A stretch of DNA of 64,000 bases from Actinomycetaceae bacterium MB13-C1-2 (GTDB lineage Bacteria > Actinomycetota > Actinomycetes > Actinomycetales > Actinomycetaceae): assembly GCA_035621235.1 (NCBI GenBank), contig CP141731.1, forward strand, positions 1,736,001-1,800,000. Direction: 5' to 3'. The notes under the pieces were generated by a model. The model had not been told where the DNA came from and searched no databases. It saw nothing but the letters and a program-made list of their open reading frames with translations. Positions 8,670 through 17,842 of the stretch are shown here, one piece after another (positions within the stretch are counted from its first letter, which is position 1; each line of letters starts with the position of its first letter). A program made the translations under genes and the position numbers.

Positions 8670-10439
8670 ATGATTACAGCCGGACACAGAAACAATCAGA
8701 AATCTTCCGGAATGCCGGTGGCAAAATATCGGCCGTTTAGTGAAACCAACCCAATCAGTCTGCCGGAGCGAACCTGGCCCGATAAACAGATAGTTGCGGC
8801 ACCGCGCTGGCTTTCGACCGATCTGCGTGACGGAAACCAGGCGCTGGTCGAACCCATGGACCCCGCGCGCAAGCGACTGATGTTTGACCTGCTAGTCCGA
8901 ATGGGATTCAAAGAAATCGAGATCGGATTTCCTGCGGCATCGCAAACAGACTTTGACTTTGTACGATCTCTGGTAGATGAAGGCGCGGTTCCCGATGATG
9001 TCGTCGTTTCCGTTCTGACCCAGTCTCGCCAGGACATCATTCGAAGAACGGTGGAGTCCCTCGCCGGTTTGAAGCAGGCCAACATTCACATTTACAACGC
9101 AACATCGCCAACGTTCCGCGAGGTTGTCTTCGGTAATGACCCAGTCTCAACCGTCAAGTTGGCGACTTCCGGGGTCGCGCAGATTATGAGCGATGCTCAG
9201 GAGATTCTCGGAGAAAACACTGTCGTGGGGTTGGAGTACTCGCCCGAGATTTTCATTGACACCGAGCCCGAGTTTGCACTTGAGATCTGCGAGGCGGTGA
9301 TGGATACCTGGGAGCCCGGACCCGACCGAGAACTGATCATCAATCTACCCGCAACGATCGAGCGCAGCACCCCCAATGTCTACGCCGACCAGATTGAGTT
9401 CATGTCACGCAACCTAACCCGCCGCGAGCATGTTTCACTGTCTGTTCACCCGCACAACGATCGTGGCAGTGCTGTTGCCGCCGCCGAACTAGCAATGCTG
9501 GCTGGGGCCGACCGCGTGGAGGGCTGTTTGTTTGGGCAGGGCGAACGCACCGGAAATGTTGATCTGGTAACGCTGGCTCTTAATCTTTATACCCAGGGGA
9601 TTGATCCGCAGCTGGATATCTCTGACATTGACGAGATTCGTCGTACGGTTGAGTACTGCACTTCGATGGAGGTTCCGCCTCGGACTCCATACGCTGGCGA
9701 CCTCGTCTACACCTCGTTCTCTGGTTCGCATCAGGACGCAATCCGTAAAGGGTTCGCGGTTCGGGGCAGACTTGTCAAGGAAGCCGGGAATGAGGAGGAC
9801 GTTGTCTGGGAGATTCCATACCTCCCGATCGATCCGGCGGACGTTGGTCGTTCGTACGAGGCGGTAGTAAGAGTAAATTCGCAGTCCGGTAAGGGCGGGG
9901 TGGCATTCTTGATGTCCTCGGCACACAACCTGGAGTTACCGCGCCGCCTGCAGATCGATTTCTCAAAGATTGTCCAGGGGAAGACGGAGGCCCTCGGCGG
10001 AGAGGTCGATGCAGACGCGATGTGGAAGATCTTTGCCGACGAGTATTTGCCTAATGATGCCGCAGACGGGCTGGAGCCCTGGGGTCGTTTTGTTCTGGGC
10101 AAGACCTCCGTTGATGCGGACGAGGACGGAGCACATCTTCGAGCCGAGATTCGCGATCGTGGCGAAGTTGTGGAACTTCGTGCGGACGGTTCGGGCCCCA
10201 TCGATGCCTTTGTAAATGCGATCCAGCAGCAGGGATATGACTTCCACATCCTTGATTACTCTGAGCACGCTATGGGCGCAGGACACGATGCCAAGGCGGC
10301 CTCGTACGTTGAGGCCGAGGTCGATGGTCAGGTTGTCTGGGGCGTAGGGATCGACCCTTCGATCGCGCGTGCGACCTACAGAGCCGTTATCTCCGCCCTC
10401 AACCGAGCACTGCGAGACGTGAACACGGTCAGAGACTAG
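8670..10439 (+). CDS. leuA: 2-isopropylmalate synthase
   Basis: LeuA condenses acetyl-CoA with 2-ketoisovalerate, the first committed step of leucine synthesis. At 589 aa it is the long actinobacterial/fungal-type enzyme. The HMGL-like TIM barrel (about 45-335) has the catalytic STDLRDGNQAL strand, the metal-binding HPHNDRGSA and the GCLFGQGERTGNVDL loop. The C-terminal LeuA regulatory domain (about 440-580) is where leucine binds for feedback inhibition. The ATG at 8670 has AAGAAAGAG upstream; ATG 8712 (MPVAKYRPF) is an alternative. The leader peptide suggests extra control at expression level. Confidence 0.96.
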   Translation: MITAGHRNNQKSSGMPVAKYRPFSETNPISLPERTWPDKQIVAAPRWLSTDLRDGNQALVEPMDPARKRLMFDLLVRMGFKEIEIGFPAASQTDFDFVRSLVDEGAVPDDVVVSVLTQSRQDIIRRTVESLAGLKQANIHIYNATSPTFREVVFGNDPVSTVKLATSGVAQIMSDAQEILGENTVVGLEYSPEIFIDTEPEFALEICEAVMDTWEPGPDRELIINLPATIERSTPNVYADQIEFMSRNLTRREHVSLSVHPHNDRGSAVAAAELAMLAGADRVEGCLFGQGERTGNVDLVTLALNLYTQGIDPQLDISDIDEIRRTVEYCTSMEVPPRTPYAGDLVYTSFSGSHQDAIRKGFAVRGRLVKEAGNEEDVVWEIPYLPIDPADVGRSYEAVVRVNSQSGKGGVAFLMSSAHNLELPRRLQIDFSKIVQGKTEALGGEVDADAMWKIFADEYLPNDAADGLEPWGRFVLGKTSVDADEDGAHLRAEIRDRGEVVELRADGSGPIDAFVNAIQQQGYDFHILDYSEHAMGAGHDAKAASYVEAEVDGQVVWGVGIDPSIARATYRAVISALNRALRDVNTVRD

Positions 10440-10708
10440 GTCCCATAGGTTGGCCGCTACCCGGGTTTCACTCTCGAAATGCCTGTGCGCTATTACCTGT
10501 GCGCATTTGGTTGTCCCCGGCAATCCAGGGACCAAGATCGCTGCTCGGTCGAGTTCGAGAGCGAAATCCGGTGGCGGTTGACCGATGTGGTGTTTCGGAG
10601 CCAAGTCCAGGTAGTCATTGACGTAGTGCAGGTTGTTTTCGAGAGCGAAACCCACTAGCGGCGAGTCCCGTATCGAGGGATGGTTGATTCTCGTGAGAGA
10701 ATTGACGG

Positions 10709-11452
10709 GTGCTTCGGACATACCGTGATCAAGTGATCGTGCTACGCAGCTACAAGCTGGGTGAGGCCGATCGAATTGTGGTGATGCTCGGAAAGAAGTC
10801 CGGCCAGATCAGGGCCGTCGCAAAAGGGGTGCGACGGACGACCTCTCGCTTCGGAGCCCGTCTTGCCCCCTTCAATCTAGTCGACATCCAGCTTCACAGC
10901 GGACGCAACCTGGACACGGTTACGCAGGTTGAGACCATTAGCGCCTACTCAGACTCGCTGACGTCAAGCTATCCAGAGTTCACCAACGCCAAGCTGATCG
11001 TCGAGACTGCGCAGAAGGTAACCGAGGGTCACGAGGAGCCAACTCCCGAGCAATTCGACTTACTGCACGGAGCCCTACACACACTTGCTGGCTCGGCCCG
11101 CCCGGCCACCCTCGTCGGGACGGCCTATCTGCTTCGTTCTATGGGTTTGGAGGGGTGGCGTCCCACGCTGACCAGTTGTGTTTCGTGCGGACAATCGGGG
11201 GACTTGCGGTTCTTCTCCTCGGGTGGGGGTGGAGCGTTCTGTGCCAGTTGTGCTCCCCCCGACGCAATGCCAATGGAACCCGGTAGCGCCACCCTAATGG
11301 AGGCCCTGATTCGGGCCGACTGGCAGAGTGCCATGCTCGAACCGACTCCGCTGTGGGAACAGGCACACGACCTTGCGGGAGCATGGGGCCAGTGGCATCT
11401 GGAGCAGAGACTACGTTCTCTACCGTTCGCGACCGCTGGCGCAGCCGGCTAA
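10709..11452 (+). CDS. recO: DNA repair protein RecO
   Basis: RecO loads RecA onto SSB-coated single-stranded DNA together with RecR. The N-terminal OB fold begins TYRDQVIVLRSYKLGEADRIV, typical of the family. A zinc site is formed by CVSCGQ and CASC (about residues 150-180), and the C-terminal helical domain follows. The protein is 247 aa. The GTG start at 10709 gives the canonical N-terminus and has GAGAGA about 10 nt upstream. The order leuA-recO-uppS is common in actinobacteria, although a 269-bp gap separates it from leuA here. Confidence 0.95.
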   Translation: MLRTYRDQVIVLRSYKLGEADRIVVMLGKKSGQIRAVAKGVRRTTSRFGARLAPFNLVDIQLHSGRNLDTVTQVETISAYSDSLTSSYPEFTNAKLIVETAQKVTEGHEEPTPEQFDLLHGALHTLAGSARPATLVGTAYLLRSMGLEGWRPTLTSCVSCGQSGDLRFFSSGGGGAFCASCAPPDAMPMEPGSATLMEALIRADWQSAMLEPTPLWEQAHDLAGAWGQWHLEQRLRSLPFATAGAAG

Positions 11453-11463
11453 ATGGAGGGACC

Positions 11464-12363
11464 ATGCTGGACGGGGCATCGTTGGAGTTCGAAGAGCCAG
11501 GGAACGATAAGGCACACGACTCTCGATATGACTTTGGTAGCTTTGGTGCACGTGGCGCGGGCCGACTGAAACCCCACGATCCCGGATACAATCCGCTCGC
11601 TGCGCCGGGAGAGGGACCGGTTCGCGTTCCTCCCGCTCTCCTCGGAAAGGCTCCGAAACACGTCGCGGTGATCATGGACGGAAACGGTCGGTGGGCGAAC
11701 GCTCGCGGACTGCCTCGTACAGACGGTCACAGGGCTGGGGAACTTTCTCTTATGGATACGGTCGCTGGAGCGGTAGAGGCGGGAGTCGAGTATCTGTCTC
11801 TCTATGCGTTCTCCACCGAGAATTGGCGCCGTTCACCCGCTGAGGTTCGATTTCTCATGGGGTACTCACGGGACACTATTCGAAGACATACCGACAGGCT
11901 CAATGAGTGGGGGGTTCGCGTTCGGTGGGTTGGACGTGAGCCGAAGCTGTGGAAGTCCGTGATCAAGGAACTCAAGGTCGCCGAGGAGAAGACCAGGGAC
12001 AACACCAAGACCGAGCTATTACTCTGCGTGAACTATGGCGGACGAGCCGAGATTGCTGATGCGGCACGAAAACTGGCGAAGGAGGTCGCGGAGGGAAGCC
12101 GAAAACCCGATTCAATCGGCGAAAAGACCCTCGCCAGCCATCTCTATCTATCTGACACCCCGGACGTGGATCTGCTGATTCGTACATCGGGCGAACAGCG
12201 AATCAGTAACTTTCTCCTGTGGCAACTGGCCTACGCAGAGCTCGATTTTGTGCAGACTGCGTGGCCCGATTTCGGACGTGAGGCTCTTTGGGAGCGGCTA
12301 GTGGAATACGGCACCCGAAACCGCAGATTCGGCGGAGCTAAAGACCGCGTCGAAGGCTCTTGA
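11464..12363 (+). CDS. uppS: Isoprenyl transferase (undecaprenyl diphosphate synthase)
   Basis: This cis-prenyltransferase extends farnesyl diphosphate with isopentenyl diphosphate to make the polyprenyl carrier for cell-wall synthesis. The catalytic loop VIMDGNGRWANARG is at about 68-81, and the C-terminal LIRTSGEQRISNFLLWQLAYAE is the isopentenyl-binding and dimer region. The ATG at 11464 follows GGAGGGACC, a good ribosome-binding site; this start gives 299 aa with a roughly 60-residue N-terminal extension not seen in short homologues. It lies 11 nt after recO, so the two are likely one transcript. Confidence 0.94.
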   Translation: MLDGASLEFEEPGNDKAHDSRYDFGSFGARGAGRLKPHDPGYNPLAAPGEGPVRVPPALLGKAPKHVAVIMDGNGRWANARGLPRTDGHRAGELSLMDTVAGAVEAGVEYLSLYAFSTENWRRSPAEVRFLMGYSRDTIRRHTDRLNEWGVRVRWVGREPKLWKSVIKELKVAEEKTRDNTKTELLLCVNYGGRAEIADAARKLAKEVAEGSRKPDSIGEKTLASHLYLSDTPDVDLLIRTSGEQRISNFLLWQLAYAELDFVQTAWPDFGREALWERLVEYGTRNRRFGGAKDRVEGS

Positions 12364-12428
12364 CCCGGTACTAGGGAATGGTCGTTTTGCCAGTCGTCGC
12401 ATTACCTGGATGTGCAATAAGACCAGTC

Positions 12429-12956
12429 TTAGTCTTCAACGGGAGCGCTGATAACCACGGCTGCGGGAGTCGGCGCTTCGCGTCGTTTCCGGACAATAAC
12501 AACGACCGTAACCACCGCGATAACCAGTGCGAGCGCCGCCCAAGCCCACGGACTTCCGGCAGCGGCTTTGATTGCGGCTTGCCATACCGCGAGCATCCCT
12601 AAACCGTAGAGAAGAGCCCAGGCAACGCACCCGGGAATCATCGCCGCGGTGAACTTCGCCCAGTTCATTCTCACCAGACCGGCACCGCCAAGGATCGCCG
12701 TTTGCAAGCCGACCGTAAGGAAGCAAAGTGGGATAACGATGATTCCCCAGTGCTCGAGAATGTGAGCACCCTTCCGGGGAACCGGTCCGTTTGCCCAGTT
12801 TGCCAACCCCTTGAGCCAATCGAACCTGCCTGATGCTCTGGTGACAAGAGCTGGGACAGAGCGCGCCACCCAATAGGTGCCCTGCGCGCGGAAGAAGACC
12901 ACGAAAAACAAGAAGACTATGAGGGGAACTCCGCTTTGAGCCCATGATGGAATCAA
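12429..12956 (-). CDS. DedA/VTT-like integral membrane protein
   Basis: A 175-aa membrane protein with hydrophobic segments near residues 10-30, 75-95, 105-125 and 135-158. The first half (SGVPLIVFLFFVVFFRAQGTYWVAR, then HWGIIVIPLCFLTVGLQTAILGGAGLVRM) resembles small actinobacterial DedA/SNARE-associated (VTT) proteins, a family linked to lipid scrambling and membrane homeostasis. The assignment is by overall pattern and not by a strong motif. It is transcribed convergently to uppS and lies 42 nt after zur, so it may be the last gene of the zinc operon. Confidence 0.6.
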   Translation of the reverse strand: MIPSWAQSGVPLIVFLFFVVFFRAQGTYWVARSVPALVTRASGRFDWLKGLANWANGPVPRKGAHILEHWGIIVIPLCFLTVGLQTAILGGAGLVRMNWAKFTAAMIPGCVAWALLYGLGMLAVWQAAIKAAAGSPWAWAALALVIAVVTVVVIVRKRREAPTPAAVVISAPVED

Positions 12957-12998
12957 GATGGAATCTCCTTCGGGATAAAGACGGTCACTAGCTACACC

Positions 12999-13388
12999 CT
13001 ACTTGCATCTGGGACACAAACCGAAGAGTTCCAGCTCATGCCCGGTCAGATCGAACCCCTTCTTTTCCGAAACAATGGCGAGTAGCGGTTCGATAGCGGA
13101 CAGGTCTACCTCTTCAGTATGCCCGCAGTCTGTGCACACCAAGTGGTGGTGGTGGCCGGTGTCCTCGCAGAGGCGATACATGACTTCACCGTCGGCAGCC
13201 CTTACGGTATCCACCTGGCCGGATTCCTCAAGAATCTGAAGGTTACGATAGACCGTCGCGAGACTTACCGACTCGCCCTCGCTCACCAGATCGGAATGGA
13301 CCTGTTGGGCTGACCGAAACTCATTACGCCCTTGAAGCGCGGCGAGAACTGCCTGACGCTGCTTCGTCATTCGCTGGATTTGGGCCAT
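12999..13388 (-). CDS. zur: Fur-family zinc uptake regulator Zur
   Basis: Zur represses zinc-uptake genes when zinc is bound. This 129-aa protein has an N-terminal winged helix (SLATVYRNLQILEESGQVDTV, about 40-60). The metal region contains TGHHHHLVCTDCG and a terminal CPRC, giving the two CxxC pairs of the structural zinc site. Zur rather than iron-sensing Fur is inferred from its place as the third gene of a metal ABC operon. Its ATG overlaps the permease stop, and a Zur-like operator precedes the operon, so autoregulation is likely. Confidence 0.9.
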   Translation of the reverse strand: MAQIQRMTKQRQAVLAALQGRNEFRSAQQVHSDLVSEGESVSLATVYRNLQILEESGQVDTVRAADGEVMYRLCEDTGHHHHLVCTDCGHTEEVDLSAIEPLLAIVSEKKGFDLTGHELELFGLCPRCK

Positions 13389-14248
13389 CAGTGGTGTACC
13401 TCGACTTTTCGCTTGGATCTATCTGCAATGGTCCTAAAGAAGAACGCTACGGCGTAGACAGTTACAGCCAACACGACGATCATCGCGCCTGGCGAGACAT
13501 TCACATAGAAGGTTATCCAAAGGCCCGCGACGCAGAGGATGCCGCCAAGTACCGTTCCCATCGCCATCGTTCCCTTGAAGGACTTTGAAAACAGACCCGA
13601 TGTTGCAACGGGAACGATCATCAGGGCCGAAACCAAAAGCGCGCCAACCACACGCATCGAGACGGCCACGGTGACCGCCGACAGGACAGCGATCAGCATC
13701 GATAGGCCGCGAACCGGAAGCCCGGTTGCGGTAGCGAAGTCCTCGTCCGACGTGACGGAGAACAGGGCTCCCCGCAGACCGATGCCAAAGACGAAGATTA
13801 CTATCGCCATGACGGCGATGATTATCAGATCGCTCCAAGATACGGTTGCTAGAGAGCCGAAAAGGTAAGAGTTCAACTGGGTGGACGTCCCCCCAGCTAA
13901 ACCAATAAGAACAACTCCGGCAGCGATACCGCCGTAGAAGAGCACAGCCAACACCACGTCGGCTGATGTTCGACCGGATTGGCGGATCAGTTCAATTGCC
14001 ACGGCCGCTGCGACCGATGCCAGCAGTGCTCCCGGGACTGCTAGTTGATCGACCGGCACCAGGTTGGCAGCCGACCCGACCAACCATCCGAGTGCCACGC
14101 CCGTCAGGGCAACGTGGCCAATGCCGTCTCCCAGCATCGCAAGTCGGCGGTGAACTAGGTATGTACCTACGACCGGGGCGGAGACGCCCACCAGCAGTGC
14201 GGCAATGAGGGAGCGGAGAAACAGGGGAGAGGTAAGCAACTCAATCAC
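13388..14248 (-). CDS. znuB: Metal (zinc) ABC transporter permease, ZnuB/TroC family
   Basis: This is the membrane subunit of an ABC-3 family importer, 286 aa with about eight hydrophobic helices. YLVHRRLAMLGDGIGHVALTGVALGWLVG is the usual family segment near the cytoplasmic coupling region. The GTG at 14248 overlaps the ATPase stop (GTGA) and has AGGCAGGGG upstream; a GTG at 14278 is the alternative. Zinc is inferred from the Zur gene and operator. No substrate-binding lipoprotein gene lies in this operon, so the binding protein must be encoded elsewhere. Confidence 0.88.
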   Translation of the reverse strand: MIELLTSPLFLRSLIAALLVGVSAPVVGTYLVHRRLAMLGDGIGHVALTGVALGWLVGSAANLVPVDQLAVPGALLASVAAAVAIELIRQSGRTSADVVLAVLFYGGIAAGVVLIGLAGGTSTQLNSYLFGSLATVSWSDLIIIAVMAIVIFVFGIGLRGALFSVTSDEDFATATGLPVRGLSMLIAVLSAVTVAVSMRVVGALLVSALMIVPVATSGLFSKSFKGTMAMGTVLGGILCVAGLWITFYVNVSPGAMIVVLAVTVYAVAFFFRTIADRSKRKVEVHH

Positions 14249-15027
14249 AGCCGTGACCCCTGCCTGACATCCGAGCACTCGGGGTCAATCCACACGGACG
14301 AATCATCGTAGTGGCTTTGATGAGTACACGGTCCGTCGTGAACCAGGTGCCCGTACGAAAGTCTCAGCTCGCGAGTGATCAGAGGAGTCAACTCTCCGAG
14401 TTCATGGAGGACCAGCAACGAGGTTGTTCCCGACTCTTTCTGGTTTGCGACTATCTGGGCTAGGCGCTCGCGGTTGTGAGCGTCGAGTCCGGTCAGTGGT
14501 TCGTCCAAGACCAGCAGTTCCGGTCTACGAACGAGTGCTCGGGCAATTAGTGCGCGCTGTTGTTGACCGCCGGAGAGTATTGCGAATGGTTCTTTAGCGC
14601 GGTGCGCCAAGCCGACCTGCTGAAGGGTCTCTTGGACTCTTTGTTTGGAACCCGATTTTGGCCATAGGGTTCTATACCCGAGAAGTCCTGACTGAACTAC
14701 TTCAAAGACCGAAGACTCGACGCCCCCAACGGATGAAAGACGTTGCGGAACGTAACCGACCCTCATCCAAGGCGGGGTCCCAATCGGCGAGGCGCCTGTT
14801 GAACGGATATATCCGAAGAGATCAATCATGCCCCTCTGGAACGGTTCGATTCCCATCAGAGCCTTGACCAGTGTCGACTTTCCGCTACCATTATTGCCCG
14901 TTATGGCGACGCACTCGCCGGGTTCGATACGGGCACTGATGTCGTGAAGCACAACGTGGCGCCCGTAGCCGACTTCGAGATCATCGAAAGCAACAGCTGC
15001 ATCCGGAGGAGAACTTGACTGAGTCAC
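14245..15027 (-). CDS. znuC: Metal (zinc) ABC transporter ATP-binding protein
   Basis: This is the nucleotide-binding subunit of the importer, 260 aa. Walker A is GNNGSGKST (about 43-51), the signature LSGGQQQRALIARAL and Walker B LLVLDEPLTG. The H-loop is in LLVLHE. The GTG at 15027 is preceded by AGGAT and begins just before the ABC core; the frame stays open upstream to 15180, but those residues are not ABC-like and run through the operator. It is the first gene of a minus-strand operon ATPase-permease-zur. Confidence 0.9.
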   Translation of the reverse strand: MTQSSSPPDAAVAFDDLEVGYGRHVVLHDISARIEPGECVAITGNNGSGKSTLVKALMGIEPFQRGMIDLFGYIRSTGASPIGTPPWMRVGYVPQRLSSVGGVESSVFEVVQSGLLGYRTLWPKSGSKQRVQETLQQVGLAHRAKEPFAILSGGQQQRALIARALVRRPELLVLDEPLTGLDAHNRERLAQIVANQKESGTTSLLVLHELGELTPLITRELRLSYGHLVHDGPCTHQSHYDDSSVWIDPECSDVRQGSRL

Positions 15028-15045
15028 CCGACTATCCTGTTCTTG

Positions 15046-15062
15046 TTGCGAATGATAGTCAA
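15046..15062 (-). promoter_or_regulatory. Candidate Zur operator
   Basis: TTGCGAATGATAGTCAA, an imperfect palindrome, lies 19 nt upstream of the ATPase start. On the minus strand it reads TTGACTATCATTCGCAA, matching about 11 of 15 positions of the actinobacterial Zur box TGAAAATCATTTTCA. A TTGACT -35-like hexamer is embedded in it, so bound Zur would block the promoter. Confidence 0.6.
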
Positions 15063-15227
15063 GAAATCTAGGGGCGTCTGAGGGCAACGACCCGAAAAAG
15101 TAACGAAGTCTACTGGAACTGACTTCGAGGTCTTCAACGGCTCTAGCTAAACTTGGCTGATGCCGCCACGAGAAGGGCAAACCAGTGCTTCGCGTACAGG
15201 GTCGGCAAAGGAATCAAGGAGTTCGGC

Positions 15228-16619
15228 GTGAGTTCGGATGTTCGTCAGCTAGAAGCAGTCATCAACCTTGCCAAGAGACGAGGGTTTGTTTACCCGTGTG
15301 GCGAGATCTATGGTGGCACCCGATCTGCCTGGGACTATGGGCCATTGGGAGTTGAACTCAAAGAGAACATCAAGCGCCAGTGGTGGAAGACGATGGTTCG
15401 TCTACGCGACGACGTCGTCGGAATTGACTCATCCGTCATCCTCCCCACCAAAGTTTGGGAGACCTCTGGTCACGTCACCGCGTTTACTGATCCACTCATT
15501 GAGTGCCAGAAGTGTCATAACCGCTTCCGTGAGGATCAGCTTATCGAGCAGTACGCCGAGAAGAACGGGTTGGAAGAATCGGCGGTGACCATGGAGATGA
15601 TTGCCTGCCCTAACTGTGGAACCCGTGGCGAGTGGACGGAACCCAAAGCTTTCTCTGGGCTTATGAAGACCTACCTCGGGCCGGTGGATGACGAGGCGGG
15701 ACTGCACTACCTGCGTCCTGAAACGGCTCAGGGAATCTTCGTTAACTACCTCAACGTCATGACCTCGGCCAGGAAGAAACCGCCGTTCGGTATCGCCCAA
15801 ATCGGAAAGTCGTTCCGCAACGAGATCACCCCGGGCAACTTCATCTTCCGCACTCGCGAGTTTGAGCAGATGGAGCTTGAGTTCTTCGTTGTTCCGGGTA
15901 CGGACGAGGAGTGGCATCAGTACTGGATTGATCTTCGCACCAACTGGTACGTGGATCTTGGTATCAATCGCGACCACCTCCGTCACTATGAGCACCCCAA
16001 AGAAAAGCTGTCTCACTACTCGAAGCGAACCGTTGACATCGAGTACACCTTCGGGTTCCAGGGATCCGAATGGGGCGAGCTTGAGGGCGTCGCCAACCGT
16101 ACAGATTACGACCTGAGTGTTCACGCTGAGGCGTCTGGCGCCAAGCTCGATTACTTTGACCAGGCGACAGGGGAGAGATGGACCCCTTATGTCATTGAGC
16201 CTTCGGCGGGTTTGACCAGATCACTTATGGCTTTCCTCGTCGAGGCGTATTCCGAGGACGAAGCGCCAACCGGCAAGGGGGGCGTCGAAAAGCGAGTTGT
16301 GCTTCGTCTCGACCCACGGCTAGCGCCCGTGAAGGTCGCGGTTCTTCCTCTCTCGAAGAAAGAAGAACTGTCCACTCCCGCGAAGGAACTCGCCTCTAGG
16401 CTCCGCGAGCTTTGGAACGTTGAGTACGACGAGACCGGCGCAGTGGGTCGTCGCTACCGCAGACAGGACGAAATCGGTACTCCGTTCTGCATAACCTACG
16501 ACTTCGACTCCCTCGAAGACGATGCAGTTACCATTCGTGACCGCGACACCATGGAACAGGTGCGCGTTCCGATTGCCGAGGTGCGTTCATGGTTGCTGGA
16601 TCGCCTAGAGGTCGCCTAG
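15228..16619 (+). CDS. glyS: Glycyl-tRNA synthetase (alpha2 type)
   Basis: This class II synthetase attaches glycine to tRNA-Gly. The single-polypeptide, dimeric form is the usual one in actinobacteria. The catalytic core shows [14 protein letters not shown], motif 2 region [28 protein letters not shown] and [12 protein letters not shown], and the C-terminal anticodon-binding domain spans about residues 340-463. Paired cysteines (CQKC, CPNC) around residues 85-125 suggest a zinc site. The GTG at 15228 is chosen because AAGGAG is 5 nt upstream, giving 463 aa. It is divergent from the zinc operon. Confidence 0.96.
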   Translation: MSSDVRQLEAVINLAKRRGFVYPCGEIYGGTRSAWDYGPLGVELKENIKRQWWKTMVRLRDDVVGIDSSVILPTKVWETSGHVTAFTDPLIECQKCHNRFREDQLIEQYAEKNGLEESAVTMEMIACPNCGTRGEWTEPKAFSGLMKTYLGPVDDEAGLHYLRPETAQGIFVNYLNVMTSARKKPPFGIAQIGKSFRNEITPGNFIFRTREFEQMELEFFVVPGTDEEWHQYWIDLRTNWYVDLGINRDHLRHYEHPKEKLSHYSKRTVDIEYTFGFQGSEWGELEGVANRTDYDLSVHAEASGAKLDYFDQATGERWTPYVIEPSAGLTRSLMAFLVEAYSEDEAPTGKGGVEKRVVLRLDPRLAPVKVAVLPLSKKEELSTPAKELASRLRELWNVEYDETGAVGRRYRRQDEIGTPFCITYDFDSLEDDAVTIRDRDTMEQVRVPIAEVRSWLLDRLEVA

Positions 16620-17842
16620 AGGCACCCACGCCGATTGAGCTCGGTGCGGTTCGAGTTCACACTCCGCTGATCCTGGCACCAATGGCCGGGGTCACCGATG
16701 CTCCCTTCCGAAAAGTCTGTCGGAAGTTCGGCGAGTCGCCTCTCGCCGAGTACCATCCAGAGCTCCTTGAACGGGCTATCCCCGGAGTGGACGGACCGTC
16801 CGGGCTGTATGTCGCAGAGATGGTCACGGCGCGTGCACTGCTTGAGAACAACGAAAAGGCCTGGCACATGGTTCGCCCGGACCCGAGCGAGCGAGTCAGA
16901 TCAGTTCAACTCTACGGTACTGAACCAGAGGATCTTGGACGAGCGGCGAATCTGCTAGTCGACCGGGAATTGGTTGATCACATCGATCTCAACTTCGGCT
17001 GTCCGGTGCCGAAGGTGACGCGTAAGGGCGGCGGGGCCGCAATCCCGTGGAAGCGCGATCTTTTTGAGGATATCGTTCGGTCGGTTGTCAAAGCCGTCGA
17101 CGCGGGGGCTCCCGGTGGTCCGGGGAGTATCCCGGTTACGGTAAAGATGCGCATAGGCATAGATAATGATCACGTCACGGTCTTCGATGCGGCTGAGATC
17201 GCGCAGCGGTGCGGCGTTGCAGCGGTAGGGCTCCACGCTCGCACCCAGGAGCAGTACTATTCCGGGGCGGCAAGGTGGTCGTGGATTGCCCGGCTCAAGG
17301 AGCAAATGAGAGTTCCGGTCTTCGGGAACGGGGACGTGTTCACCGGGGCCGATGCTGCGTCGATGCTTGAAGAAACCGGGTGTGACGCCGTGACCATAGG
17401 TCGCGGAGCCCAGGGGCGACCCTGGCTGTTCGAGGATGCAGTCTGTTCAGTATGGGGTTTGCCAACGCCGGATCAGCCCACGCTCGATCAGGCTCGGAGA
17501 ACTCTACTTGAGCAGGCCCGTGGCACCGTCGAGGCCGAACAAAATGAGTTTCGGGCAATGCGAGAGATGCGCAAACACGTCGGTTGGTACCTGAAAGGGT
17601 TTCCAATCGGGGGTGAAGTACGCCGAGAGTTGAATCTCGTCGACTCCTTACAGGAGCTAGAAGACAGACTCGGTGAGCTCGACGGCGACCTGAAGCTTCC
17701 TCCTGGCTCGGCTGGGAAGGGGGTCCGGGCCGGCAAACCTCGTAGGCCGCATTTGCCCTATGGTTGGCTTAGCTCACAAATTCTCTCCGAGGATGAACGT
17801 GAGGGACTGGCTGACGCTGATGATGGAGGTTCCGGTGGCTGA
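16589..17842 (+). CDS. dusB: tRNA-dihydrouridine synthase (DusB-like)
   Basis: This flavoenzyme reduces uridines in tRNA D-loops. The TIM barrel begins [19 protein letters not shown]. The catalytic cysteine is in [22 protein letters not shown]-binding residues lie in [10 protein letters not shown] and [10 protein letters not shown], and the C-terminal helical tRNA-binding domain has [13 protein letters not shown]. It is 417 aa, slightly long owing to a basic Gly/Pro-rich tail. ATG 16589 has GAGGTG 5 nt upstream and overlaps glyS by 31 nt. The position dusB is the paralogue usual in actinobacteria; target sites cannot be read from sequence. Confidence 0.92.
   Translation: MVAGSPRGRLEAPTPIELGAVRVHTPLILAPMAGVTDAPFRKVCRKFGESPLAEYHPELLERAIPGVDGPSGLYVAEMVTARALLENNEKAWHMVRPDPSERVRSVQLYGTEPEDLGRAANLLVDRELVDHIDLNFGCPVPKVTRKGGGAAIPWKRDLFEDIVRSVVKAVDAGAPGGPGSIPVTVKMRIGIDNDHVTVFDAAEIAQRCGVAAVGLHARTQEQYYSGAARWSWIARLKEQMRVPVFGNGDVFTGADAASMLEETGCDAVTIGRGAQGRPWLFEDAVCSVWGLPTPDQPTLDQARRTLLEQARGTVEAEQNEFRAMREMRKHVGWYLKGFPIGGEVRRELNLVDSLQELEDRLGELDGDLKLPPGSAGKGVRAGKPRRPHLPYGWLSSQILSEDEREGLADADDGGSGG

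Noticed and set aside
9963-10439. Long minus-strand ORF antisense to the leuA 3' end
   Set aside because: It is the mirror of leuA codon bias; leuA is a complete, clearly conserved enzyme. Only its upstream part, outside leuA, is kept as a weak remnant.
15028-15180. N-terminal extension of the zinc ABC ATPase
   Set aside because: The extra residues are not ABC-like, and the Zur-like operator lies within this stretch.
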